Shown here: positions 42,982 through 51,046 of the stretch, in pieces
Layout: each line of letters starts with the position of its first letter
How positions within the stretch are numbered: the first letter of the stretch is position 1
NCBI RefSeq assembly: GCF_001905345.1
Contig: NZ_LFBV01000002.1
Span: forward strand, 992,001-1,056,000
Reading direction: 5' to 3'
DNA from: Streptomyces uncialis
Lineage (GTDB): Bacteria; Actinomycetota; Actinomycetes; Streptomycetales; Streptomycetaceae
DNA length: 64,000 bases
Program-made: the position numbers and the translations under genes
Notes under the pieces: model-generated
The model's input: only the letters and a program-made list of their open reading frames with translations
What the model was told of the DNA's origin: nothing
Database searches by the model: none

Positions 42982-43192
42982 CGGTCCCCCCGTCTCCCAC
43001 CGACGGCCCCGCCGCCGAATTGACGTGCCCTTGCCCGTCCGGCCACGCCCCCTAACCTTCGCGGCGGCCAGCGAGCGCGCGGCCACGGATGCCGCGGCCG
43101 TTCGACCTGGCCCGGTTCCGCCCGACTCCTTTGATCTTGGGGAGGGTTGGGGCACGCTACGGGTACGGATGGGCGACTTCCTAGGGGGACGT

Positions 43193-44239
43193 GTGACGAC
43201 ACGCCGGATCTTTCTGACCGCGGGCGCGGGTACGGTCGCGGTGGCGGGTACGGGGGCGGGCGCCGTACCGGCGAGCGCGGCCGGGGCGGCAGGCGCTCCG
43301 GCCGAGCCGGTGTACGACGTACCGCTGGGCATCGCGATGGAGGGCTACCGGAGCGCGTTCCCGGTGCGCTTCCTGCGGATGGTCAACCAGGGCGAGACGG
43401 TCGACATGGCCTATCTCGACATCGCCCCGTCGGCGCCGGTGTCCGGCCGCACCGTCCTGCTGCTGCACGGCAAGAACTTCGACGGCGGTTCCTGGACCCC
43501 CACCGCGCGGGCACTCGCCGCCGCGGGCCACCGGGTCGTCGTACCGGACCAGATCGGTTTCGGACGCTCGTCCAAGCCCGCCCTCGACTACGGCTTCGGG
43601 CTGCTCGCGGGGAACACCGTGGCGCTGCTGGACCACCTCGGCGTCCCGGTCGTGGACGTGGTGGGCCATTCGATGGGCGGCATGCTCGGGGTCCGGTTCG
43701 CCCTGGAACACCCCGCACGGACGCGGCGATTGGTGCTGGCGAACCCGGTGGGCCTGGAGGACTACCGGGAGCTGGTGCCCGCGCACACCACCGAGCGGCT
43801 GTTCGCCGACGAGCTCGCCAACACCTCCCTCGCGGGGATACGGGCGTTCTACCGCTCGTACGTGGTGACCTGGCGGCGGGCCTACGAGCGGAACGTGGAG
43901 CTGCGGCACCGGATCACGCTCAGCGCGGAATACCCGCGCTGGGCGCTCGCCTCGGCGCGGACCTATCAGATGGCGTACCACCAGCCGGTGGTCCAGGATC
44001 TGCCGTCGCTGCGGCTGCCGGTGCTGCTGGTGATCGGCCAGGAGGACCGGGCCGCGGTCGGCAAGTCGTACGCGACCCCCGAGAACCGGGCGAAGCTCGG
44101 CAACTTCCCTGTCCTCGGCAGGCTGGCCGCCGCGGCGGTCCCGGGCGCCCGGCTGGTGGAGCTGCGCGGTGTCGGCCATCTTCCGCATCTGGAGGCCGGG
44201 CGGCGCTTCGAGCGCGAGGTGCTGTCCTTCCTCGGGTGA
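43193..44239 (+). CDS. Alpha/beta hydrolase with Tat-like signal
   Basis: 348 residues from a GTG with AGGGGG four bases upstream; an in-frame ATG at 43169 is an alternative. The N-terminus TTRRIFLTAGAGT is a twin-arginine-like signal, followed by an Ala/Gly-rich stretch. The hydrolase fold has the oxyanion loop LLLHGKNFDGGSW, nucleophile Ser160 in VVGHSMGG, an acid after LLVIGQEDRA, and the His in RGVGHLPHLE. Substrate unknown; the family includes haloalkane dehalogenases, esterases and lactonases. It ends just before a SoxR-regulated promoter. Confidence 0.88.
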   Translation: MTTRRIFLTAGAGTVAVAGTGAGAVPASAAGAAGAPAEPVYDVPLGIAMEGYRSAFPVRFLRMVNQGETVDMAYLDIAPSAPVSGRTVLLLHGKNFDGGSWTPTARALAAAGHRVVVPDQIGFGRSSKPALDYGFGLLAGNTVALLDHLGVPVVDVVGHSMGGMLGVRFALEHPARTRRLVLANPVGLEDYRELVPAHTTERLFADELANTSLAGIRAFYRSYVVTWRRAYERNVELRHRITLSAEYPRWALASARTYQMAYHQPVVQDLPSLRLPVLLVIGQEDRAAVGKSYATPENRAKLGNFPVLGRLAAAAVPGARLVELRGVGHLPHLEAGRRFEREVLSFLG

Positions 44240-44261
44240 AGGAGGTGCGGTGAGAGGACGG

Positions 44262-44292
44262 CTTGACCTCAAGTTCGCTTGAGGGGACAGGA
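44262..44292 (+). promoter_or_regulatory. SoxR-controlled promoter (SoxR box)
   Basis: The palindrome CCTCAAGTTCGCTTGAGG (44266-44283) matches the SoxR operator (CCTCAAG-N4-CTTGAGG). It lies between TTGACC (-35, 44262-44267) and CAGGAT (-10, 44287-44292), which are 19 bases apart, the long spacing that MerR-family activators such as SoxR require. The monooxygenase gene starts 53 bases after the -10 element. Confidence 0.88.
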
Positions 44293-44344
44293 TTCGGGAC
44301 ATCGGAGGACGGGAAAGACCCGACCCCGCACCCCAGGAGCAGTC

Positions 44345-44701
44345 ATGCCGTCCACCGACACCGGCTTCTACTCGATCATCGACCACACCGTCGACGGCCC
44401 CGCCACCCAGACCGAGCTCGTGAACGCCTTCGCCGAGGTGCAGGAGCGGTGGGTGCGCTTCTACCCCGGGTACCGTTCCGCCCGGTTCCACGTCAGTACG
44501 GACGGCACCCGGGTCTACAACATCGTGCACTGGGAAACCGAGGCGGACTACCGCAACTTCGTGGAGACGTCCGACACGGAGGGGCGGATGGCCGCGATCG
44601 GGGCGGCTCTGGCGGGCCTCTCCGGCACGGCCGAACCCCGGATGACCGGCGTGCCCACGTACACGGTCGTCCGTGAGGTCGGCCGGGGGCCCCAGGCCTG
44701 A
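44345..44701 (+). CDS. Antibiotic biosynthesis monooxygenase (ABM) family protein, SoxR target
   Basis: 118 residues, one ABM (dimeric alpha/beta barrel) domain: FAEVQERWVRFYPGYRSARFHVS, then VYNIVHWETEADYRNFVE. Cofactor-independent ABM enzymes oxidise phenols to quinones. GGAG lies six bases before the ATG. The SoxR box upstream identifies it as a counterpart of the ABM gene in the S. coelicolor SoxR regulon, whose members respond to redox-active compounds such as actinorhodin. The likely role is removal or modification of a quinone or other redox-active metabolite. Confidence 0.88.
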   Translation: MPSTDTGFYSIIDHTVDGPATQTELVNAFAEVQERWVRFYPGYRSARFHVSTDGTRVYNIVHWETEADYRNFVETSDTEGRMAAIGAALAGLSGTAEPRMTGVPTYTVVREVGRGPQA

Positions 44702-44742
44702 CCCCGCCCCGCGGCCACCTTCGCGCGTCCTCCCGTACCTCG

Positions 44743-44774
44743 GTCCCCGAGTCCCCGAGTCCCCGAGTCCCCGA
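44743..44774 (+). repeat. Tandem GTCCCCGA, four copies
   Basis: Four perfect 8-base units immediately before, and running into, the hairpin at 44772. Non-coding. Confidence 0.85.
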
Positions 44775-44810
44775 GCGGATCGTGACAGGCGTCCTGTCGC
44801 GGTCCGCTCG
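44772..44810. terminator. Long hairpin after the ABM gene
   Basis: An 18-base-pair stem (two G-T wobbles) and a CGT loop: CGAGCGGATCGTGACAGG with its complement. It is about 70 bases past the ABM stop. The rest of the 299-base gap to the next gene shows nothing else; no Zur box was found before the metal transporter. Confidence 0.85.
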
Positions 44811-45000
44811 TGTCGTCCCGCCACCGCAACCACGGCACCGCGCACACGGCACGCCAGCGCAACCGCCCCGCCCCGCCCCGCCCCCGACAGGAATCCCCGG
44901 CCGGGTGGGGAACCCGGCGGGCCCGTGATCCGACTACTGCGGCGTGGGAGGGCGAACGCCCGTCGGGCCCACCCTGCCGCGGCGGAACGAGGGATGTGGG

Positions 45001-45636
45001 ATGGGCGGACTGGACATGTGCGTCAAGGAGTTGGTGTGCCGGCACGGCCGGGTGGAGGCGGTCGCCGATGTCGATCTGGAGATCGCCGCCGGTGAGCGGG
45101 TGGCGCTGACGGGTACCAACGGATCGGGCAAGACCACCTTGCTGCGGGCGGTGCTCGGGCTCCATCCGCAGGCGCGGGGCTCGATCCTGGTCGGCGGCCG
45201 GGGCACCGGTTCGGCGGCCGACTGGGCCTGGCGGCGGCGCGCGTGTGCGTGGATACCGCAGAAACCGGCGGCCGGACGGTTCCCGATGCTCGGGTCCGAA
45301 CTGCTGGCCAGCGGTACCGCGCCCCGCGAGGCGCATGAGGCGGCGGACCGGCTCGGGGTGGGAGCACTGACCGAGCGCCCCCTGCACACCCTCTCGGGCG
45401 GGCAGTTGCAGCGGATGTATCTGGCGCGGGCGGTCGGCTGTGTCGCCGCCGGGGCCGGGGTGCTGCTGGCCGACGAGCCCACCGCCGCCCTCGACTTCGA
45501 CGGGCAGGAGGAAGCGGCGGACGCCCTCACCTCCCTGCCGGTGACCCTGGTCGTGGTGACCCACGACCGGGCGATGGCGCGACGCTGCGACCGGGTGCTG
45601 GAGATGGCCGCCGGGCGGCTGCGGGAGGTCCGGTGA
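45001..45636 (+). CDS. Zinc/manganese-type ABC transporter ATPase
   Basis: 211 residues. Walker A TGTNGSGKTTL, signature LSGGQLQRMYLARAV, Walker B VLLADEPTAALD and H-loop VVVTHDRAMA. The N-terminal MCVKELVCRHGRVEAVADVDLEI fits the ZnuC/MntB group. The ATG at 45001 has GAGGGA about six bases upstream. Its stop overlaps the permease start (GTGA). It forms a complete importer with the next two genes. Confidence 0.88.
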   Translation: MGGLDMCVKELVCRHGRVEAVADVDLEIAAGERVALTGTNGSGKTTLLRAVLGLHPQARGSILVGGRGTGSAADWAWRRRACAWIPQKPAAGRFPMLGSELLASGTAPREAHEAADRLGVGALTERPLHTLSGGQLQRMYLARAVGCVAAGAGVLLADEPTAALDFDGQEEAADALTSLPVTLVVVTHDRAMARRCDRVLEMAAGRLREVR

Positions 45637-46499
45637 ACCTCGCCACCACCGATGTCGGCGCCCTGCTGGAGCTGCTGCCCGTGCAGCGGGCCGGGGCCGC
45701 GCTGCTGCTGGCCGCGATCGGGCTCCCGGTGATCGGGGTGATCATCGTCGGGCTGGACATCATGCCGGTCCGGTTCGCGATGATGCATGTGGCGCTGCTG
45801 GGGGTCGCCGTCGGGCTGATCACCGGTCTCGACCCGATGCTGTGCGCGCTGGTGGCCTGTGCCCTGTCCGGCGCGGGCATCGCGCCCCTGGCCCGTACGC
45901 CCGACGGACTTTCGGGAGCGATGGGGCTGCTGATGAGCCTCGCCATCGCCGCCGCGCTGCTGCTGCTCGCCGTGTCGGGGGTGAACGCGTCCGGTGCCTT
46001 CGCCCTGCTGTGGGGGTCGATCCTGTCGGTGGGCGGCATGGACCTGGTGGTGCTCGGCGCGCTCGCCGTCGTCGTACCGGGCCTCTTCTGGTGGCGGCGC
46101 CGGGACATCGGACTGCTGCTGTACGACCGGGAGCTGGCGCAGTGCTCCGGGGTACCGGTCAGGGCGCTGACCACGGTCCTGCTGGTGTTGGTCGCGGTCG
46201 CGGTGGCCGGGGCGATCAAGCTGACCGGCGCCCTCCTCGTCGACGCCCTGACCCTGCTGCCCGCGCTCGCGGCCCGCCGGCTGGGCAGCTCGCTGACGTC
46301 GATCACCCTGTGGGCCGTCGGCATCGGGATCGCCGTCAACCTCACGGGGTTCCTGCTGGCCCTGTGGCTGGACTGGCCGCCCGGCCCGGTCCTCGTCCTG
46401 ACGGCCGGGGCGGTCGTCCTCGCCGTGCATTTCCTACCCGAACGGAGAACCAGCTCATGGCGCGCACCCGCGTCCGTACGTCTTCCCTCCTCGCGCTGA
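45633..46499 (+). CDS. Zinc/manganese-type ABC transporter permease
   Basis: 288 residues from a GTG overlapping the ATPase stop. About eight to nine membrane helices with the ABC-3 permease pattern: MPVRFAMMHVALLGVAVGL, NASGAFALLWGSILSV and AVAGAIKLTGALLVDALTLLPALAARRL, which is the family's conserved G-x-L-L-V-x-A-L-L-x-x-P-A region. The C-terminus overlaps the start of the binding-protein gene by 43 bases. Confidence 0.88.
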   Translation: MNLATTDVGALLELLPVQRAGAALLLAAIGLPVIGVIIVGLDIMPVRFAMMHVALLGVAVGLITGLDPMLCALVACALSGAGIAPLARTPDGLSGAMGLLMSLAIAAALLLLAVSGVNASGAFALLWGSILSVGGMDLVVLGALAVVVPGLFWWRRRDIGLLLYDRELAQCSGVPVRALTTVLLVLVAVAVAGAIKLTGALLVDALTLLPALAARRLGSSLTSITLWAVGIGIAVNLTGFLLALWLDWPPGPVLVLTAGAVVLAVHFLPERRTSSWRAPASVRLPSSR

Positions 46500-47269
46500 G
46501 CACGGCGCTGACCCTGGCCCTGCTCACCGGCTGCGGCGACAGTGGCACCGCCACCGCCTCCGGGGACGGCGGGCACCAGCACGACGGGCAGCCCCGGGTG
46601 GTCGTGACGACCACCTGGGAGGGTGCCTTCGCGAAGGCGGCGGGGGCCGAGGACATCAAGGTCATCGTCCCGCAGTCGGTGCACCACGCCCCGGACTACG
46701 ATCCGAAGCCGTCCGACCTGGCGGCCGTCGCGAAGGCCGACTTCGTGCTGTACGCGCCGTTCGAGCCGTACGCCGAGAAGATCAAGGAGGCGGCGGGTTC
46801 CGACGCGGAGCTGGTCGAGGTGAAGCTCGACAACGACCCCGGCCGGGCGGGCGCCGAGATCACCCGGCTCGGCAAGCTGTTCGGCACCGAGGACCGTGCC
46901 GCGAAGGGGAAGGCCGCGATCGGTACGGAGTACGACAGGCTCGGCAAGGAGCTGCGGGCGCTGTGGGCGGGCGGCAAGGCCCCGACCGCCGTCAGTCAGG
47001 TCTTCACCACCTGGGCCACGGGGCTGGCGGGTGCCACCACGGTCGGCACCTACGGGCCCGAGGCGGTGACCCCGGGACAGCTCGCGGACCTCTCCGCCGA
47101 GAAGCCAGCCCTGGTGGTGGACAACGCCCATATGGCGACGGGTGCCGTCCTGCCCGACTCCGGTGCCCGGCAGGTGACGATCGCCAACTATCCGGGGGAC
47201 GACCTCGATCTGCTGGCGGTCTACCGGGACGCGGCGGCTGAGCTGAGGAAGGCGCTCGGCGCGGGCTGA
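46457..47269 (+). CDS. Zinc/manganese-binding lipoprotein of an ABC transporter (ZnuA-like)
   Basis: 270 residues. Lipobox LLTGC at about 22-26. A short metal-binding stretch GGHQHDGQ follows the anchor. The A-1/cluster 9 binding protein has the usual metal ligands: His in QSVHHAPDYDP, Glu in APFEPYAEKI, and Asp/His in VVDNAHMATG. GGAG is nine bases before the ATG at 46457. The start lies inside the permease gene, an overlap of 43 bases. The metal is most likely zinc. Confidence 0.85.
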   Translation: MARTRVRTSSLLALSTALTLALLTGCGDSGTATASGDGGHQHDGQPRVVVTTTWEGAFAKAAGAEDIKVIVPQSVHHAPDYDPKPSDLAAVAKADFVLYAPFEPYAEKIKEAAGSDAELVEVKLDNDPGRAGAEITRLGKLFGTEDRAAKGKAAIGTEYDRLGKELRALWAGGKAPTAVSQVFTTWATGLAGATTVGTYGPEAVTPGQLADLSAEKPALVVDNAHMATGAVLPDSGARQVTIANYPGDDLDLLAVYRDAAAELRKALGAG

Positions 47270-47305
47270 TCCGCGGGGGTCCGGTCCGTGGCCCGGTCCG
47301 AGTCC

Positions 47306-47341
47306 GGGGCCGGGGCCGGGGCCGGGGCCGGGGCCGGGGCC
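47306..47341 (+). repeat. Tandem GGGGCC, six copies
   Basis: Six perfect hexamers in the gap between the metal transporter and the convergent acyl-CoA ligase gene. G-rich on one strand, so it may form a G-quadruplex. Confidence 0.9.
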
Positions 47342-47414
47342 CGGTCGGCGTGCGCGCGCCGCCGGGCCTCTCGTTCGACCGGTGGCGAGGAGACTCAACC
47401 GGTCGGGTGAGGAC

Positions 47415-49121
47415 TCAACCGGTGGCGACGAGGGGGGCTTTGCCGTCGTCGGTCTGCCGTACGGCGCCGGTGTCCGGGGCCGGGGACGCGGCGATATGTT
47501 CCCGCAGGGCCGCCCGGTCGGGCTTGCCCGCCGGGGTCAGCGGAAGTTCGCCGACCAGCAGCAGCCGCTCGGGGAACTTCCGCCGTTCCAGGCCGCGCAG
47601 CTCAAGATGCGCGCACAACTCGGCCAGACTCGGGGGGTGTTCGCCCCGGGCGACCACACAGGCGGCGAGCCGCTCGCCGGTGACCGGGTCCGGGACGCCG
47701 ACGCACACCACGTCACGGACGAGCGGATGGGCAGCGAGTTCGCGTTCGACCTCGGCGGGGCTGATGTTGGCGCCGCCCCGGATGACGATGTCCTTGAGCC
47801 GTCCGACGACATGGAGGACGCCGTCCGGGTCGAGGAAGCCGAGGTCACCGGTGCGGACCCAGCCGTCGGGGGTGCGGTAGCGGGCGTCGAGGTCCGGGGA
47901 GGCGACGTAGCAGAGCGGGGTCATCGGGCCGCGGGCGACGATCTCGCCGACGGTTCCCTCGGGCAGTGGTTCATGGGTGCCGGTGTCGGCGATACGGATG
48001 TCGGTGACGCGGGGGTCCGGGCGTCCGGCGACGACTCCCGGGCCGGACATGGGCGGGGTGCCGTCCTCGGTCGCCAGGCCGGTGTGGCAGTTGACGCCGT
48101 CGGCCGAGCCGTAGAGGTTGACGACGGGGCAGCCGAAGGCGTGCGCGGCGTCCCGCGCGGTCCGCTCGTCCAGCGCGGAACCGCCGAGGACCAGGGCGGT
48201 CGGGGCGGGCAGCGCGGTGCCGTCGCCGTCGAGCCGGTCGAGCATCATCCGCACCATCGTCGGCACCCCGAGGACATGGGTGGGTGCGTGCTCGCGGACG
48301 GCCGCCAGGGCGGCCTCGGGGGTGAAGTGGTCGAGCAGGACGAGTGTGCCGCCGTGCCGGGCCAGGGTGACCGATGTGCCGTTGGACCCGAAGGCGGAGG
48401 CCAACGGCACCAGGAACAGACAGCGCGGCGCGGTCCCGTCGGGTGTCAGCGAGGCGAGGAAGTTGCCCCGGCCGCCCGCGAGGGCGTTGTGGGAGTAGGC
48501 GACCATCTTCGGCTCGGCCTCGGAGCCGGACGACACCAGGATGCGGGCCGGACCGTCCGGGTCGGGCCGGGCGGGGACGAATCCGTCGGCGTCGGACCGC
48601 AGCAGCGCGGCGAAGGGGACCGTGCCGTCGGGTGCCGTACCCGGTCCGGCGGCGACGACGTGCCGCAGCGCGGGCAGGGCGGGGAGCAGATCGCGCAGGT
48701 CGTCGGCGTGCCGGGCGCCCCGGTGCTCGGTCGCGGCGATGACGGCGACGGCCTCGGCGCGCCGCAGCAGACTCTCCGCCTCCCGGGTGCCGCGGCCGAC
48801 GGGGAAGGGCAGGGCGACCGCGCCGAGCGCGGCGAGGGCCAGGTCCGCGATGACGGCGTTGCGGTTGTTGGGGAGCTGGACGCCCACGATGTCCCCCGGG
48901 GCGATGCCGAGGGATCTGAGTCCGGTGGCGAGACATCGCACCTTGCGGTCCAGGGCGGTGTAGCAGAGCTTGCCCTTGGCGTCGATGACGGCGGTGCGGT
49001 GGAGGTCCGCGATCTGCCGGGCCCGGAACAGGCTGTACAGGTCGAGGCCGGGGCAGGTGCCGTCCAGGACCCAGGAACGGCGCAGCGCGGCGGGCAGCAG
49101 GTCGTGCAGGGTGACGGTCAT
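47415..49121 (-). CDS. AMP-dependent acyl-CoA ligase (ANL superfamily)
   Basis: 568 residues, full length for fatty- or aryl-acyl-CoA synthetases. The phosphate-binding loop is atypical (VSSGSEAEPKMVAYSH instead of T-S-G-T-T-G-x-P-K) but keeps the Gly and Lys. YGSADG (A5-like), GWVRTGDLGFLD (A7, with the ribose-binding Asp), LKDIVIRGGANISP (hinge) and the catalytic Lys in LTPAGKPDR near residue 535 are present. It activates a carboxylic acid as CoA ester via an acyl-AMP. It is coupled to the CoA-transferase upstream (ATGA overlap). Divergent from an acyl-CoA dehydrogenase 2 kb away. Confidence 0.9.
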   Translation of the reverse strand: MTVTLHDLLPAALRRSWVLDGTCPGLDLYSLFRARQIADLHRTAVIDAKGKLCYTALDRKVRCLATGLRSLGIAPGDIVGVQLPNNRNAVIADLALAALGAVALPFPVGRGTREAESLLRRAEAVAVIAATEHRGARHADDLRDLLPALPALRHVVAAGPGTAPDGTVPFAALLRSDADGFVPARPDPDGPARILVSSGSEAEPKMVAYSHNALAGGRGNFLASLTPDGTAPRCLFLVPLASAFGSNGTSVTLARHGGTLVLLDHFTPEAALAAVREHAPTHVLGVPTMVRMMLDRLDGDGTALPAPTALVLGGSALDERTARDAAHAFGCPVVNLYGSADGVNCHTGLATEDGTPPMSGPGVVAGRPDPRVTDIRIADTGTHEPLPEGTVGEIVARGPMTPLCYVASPDLDARYRTPDGWVRTGDLGFLDPDGVLHVVGRLKDIVIRGGANISPAEVERELAAHPLVRDVVCVGVPDPVTGERLAACVVARGEHPPSLAELCAHLELRGLERRKFPERLLLVGELPLTPAGKPDRAALREHIAASPAPDTGAVRQTDDGKAPLVATG

Positions 49122-50893
49122 CCGAGGCTCCAGGGGTCGGGAACGGCGGGGGCGCCGTGCGCGTCATGGGTGATCGCGCCGGGGAAGCGGGGGTCGTCGC
49201 GCAGCCGGGCGAGGTCGGTGGTGACGGGGGTGGCGGTCAGTCCGCGCCCGCGCAGCCGGGTGAGGGCGTCCGTGGTGGACAGGCCGTCCAGGTCGTGGCG
49301 GGCGGCCTCGGCGGCGCAGGTGTCGGCGGGGGCGATCCAGCCGTCGGCGGTGCGCAGCGGTCGGCGGAACCCGGCGGGCGGCCGGGGGTCGGCGCCGCGG
49401 CCCGCGCGCCGCAGGGCGGGGGCGGTGAGGGTGTCGGCGGCGCCGAGCAGGGACGAGTCGGCGCGGACGCCGTGTCCGGTGCGCAGCCGCAGCAGGAGTC
49501 CGGCGAGGACCGCTTCGGTGCCGTGCAGCGCGCCGAGCACGTCGAGCAGGGTCATCAGCGAGGGTGCCGGTGGCTCGTCGGCGGGCCGTACGGCGGCGCC
49601 GACGCCGGTGCGGGCCTGGACCATGAAGTCGGTGCCCATGGGGGCGTCGTGGAGGCGGTCGGCCCAGCCGCTGGTGTAGGCGTAGACGAGGCCGGGGTTC
49701 GCGGCGGTGAGATCGGGGTGGTCGAGGCCGAGCGCGGCGGCCTTGCCCGGGGCCCAGTTGTGCAGGAAGACATCGGCCTGGGCCGTCATCGCGCGCAGTG
49801 TGCGGCGGTCCCGGTCGGACTTGATGTCGATCTCCACGGCCTTCTTGCCCCGGTTGAGGGCGAGCCAGCGGGCGGAGACGCCGGAGCAGGTGGGCGGCAT
49901 ACCGCGCAGCGGGTCGCCGCCGGGCGGTTCGACGCGGATCACATCGGCGCCCAGCAGGCCCAGCAGATGGGCGGCCAGGGGTGCCTGGATACGGCGCCCG
50001 GCCTCCAGGACGGTGAGTCCGGCCAGCGGGCGGGACGCGGAGGCGGTGGCGGGCAGCGGGCGGGTGCCGGGGGCCAGGAGGCGCAGCGACCAGGGGGCGG
50101 CGCCGTCGTGCTCGGCGGCCCGTTCGGCGGGGGTCCGCAGGACGCAGACCTCGGCGCCGGAGCGGTCGGCGGCTTCCTTGACCCGTGCCAGGGGGTGGGC
50201 CCGGGTCGTGGTGTGCAGGGCCTCGGGGAAGGGGGCGCAGGCGGTGGCGTAGCGGAACTGGAAGGGCCGCCAGCCCGCGCGGATCGCGTCGTCGGGGGCT
50301 TCCAGGACGCGCCAGAATCCGGCCCAGGCGGCCGGGTCGAGGGTCTCCAGTTCGAAGAGCAGGCCGTCGGACGAGGTGAAGGGCGGTCCGCCGGGGCCGA
50401 CTTCGGCGGCCTCGCCCTCGTCCGCGCCGGCGGCGGCGAGGTACTGGGAGACGGTGAGCAGCGCGGCCCGGTCGGCGCTGGTGGTGACGGTGGCGGGGGC
50501 GGCGCCCCGGGCCTGGCCGACCAGGGTGGCGAGCAGTCCCTGGACGGTGAGGACGGCGGTGGTGGTGGCCGCCCAGTCGACGGCGAGGCCGCGCGGCCGT
50601 CCGTCGCGGCGGCCGTGCACGGCCATGACGCCGGTGGCCGCCTGCACGGTGGCCTCGTCGGTGAGTCCGGAGGCGGGCCCGGCGGACCAGCCGGTGACCG
50701 CGTGGACGGGTGCGAATCCGGCGCCCGCGAGGGTGGCGCGCCCGTCGCCCGGGTCCCTCGGGCCGTTGGTGCCGGTGCGCGCGCCGAGCAGCCGCAGCCG
50801 CTCGGTGACGACGTCCATGATCGGGGGCGGTCCGCAGGCGTCGAAGCGCAGCGCGTCGAGCGGCCGGACGGTCCTGGTGGGTTCTGGTGGCAC
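49118..50893 (-). CDS. Family III CoA-transferase (CaiB/BaiF-like) with extra N-terminal half
   Basis: 591 residues from a GTG with GAGG five bases upstream. Residues from about 285 form a family III CoA-transferase: LAGLTVLEAGRRIQAPLAAHLLGLLGADVIRVEPPGGDPLRG, then LNRGKKAVEIDI and the region with the catalytic Asp422 (APMGTDFMVQA). The first 280 residues are unlike a normal N-terminus but carry weak CaiB-like features (AVDWAATTTAVLTVQGLL), suggesting a degenerate second copy, as in two-domain members. It transfers CoA between acids without ATP. It is coupled to an acyl-CoA ligase and faces an acyl-CoA dehydrogenase. Confidence 0.85.
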   Translation of the reverse strand: MPPEPTRTVRPLDALRFDACGPPPIMDVVTERLRLLGARTGTNGPRDPGDGRATLAGAGFAPVHAVTGWSAGPASGLTDEATVQAATGVMAVHGRRDGRPRGLAVDWAATTTAVLTVQGLLATLVGQARGAAPATVTTSADRAALLTVSQYLAAAGADEGEAAEVGPGGPPFTSSDGLLFELETLDPAAWAGFWRVLEAPDDAIRAGWRPFQFRYATACAPFPEALHTTTRAHPLARVKEAADRSGAEVCVLRTPAERAAEHDGAAPWSLRLLAPGTRPLPATASASRPLAGLTVLEAGRRIQAPLAAHLLGLLGADVIRVEPPGGDPLRGMPPTCSGVSARWLALNRGKKAVEIDIKSDRDRRTLRAMTAQADVFLHNWAPGKAAALGLDHPDLTAANPGLVYAYTSGWADRLHDAPMGTDFMVQARTGVGAAVRPADEPPAPSLMTLLDVLGALHGTEAVLAGLLLRLRTGHGVRADSSLLGAADTLTAPALRRAGRGADPRPPAGFRRPLRTADGWIAPADTCAAEAARHDLDGLSTTDALTRLRGRGLTATPVTTDLARLRDDPRFPGAITHDAHGAPAVPDPWSLG

Positions 50894-51046
50894 CTTTCCC
50901 TCTCCTCGTCGTGGCGGGGGCGGTGGCCGTCCCCGCCCGGGTTCGTTCGGGGCGGCGGGAACCCGGGAGCGTCCGCGCCCGACCAGTTCCACGGGCAGGG
51001 AGTCGGACAGGCGTTCCCCTGGGTTCCCGTGAGGTGGAGGCGAACA

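Noticed and set aside
44811..45000. Zur box before the zinc-type ABC transporter
   Set aside because: No TGAAAATGATTTTCA-like palindrome is present in the upstream gap.
49157..51046. Upstream in-frame extension of the acyl-CoA dehydrogenase
   Set aside because: It would run through the antisense CoA-transferase; its Gly/Ala/Val-rich sequence is a shadow, and a good ribosome-binding site sits before the GTG at 51047.
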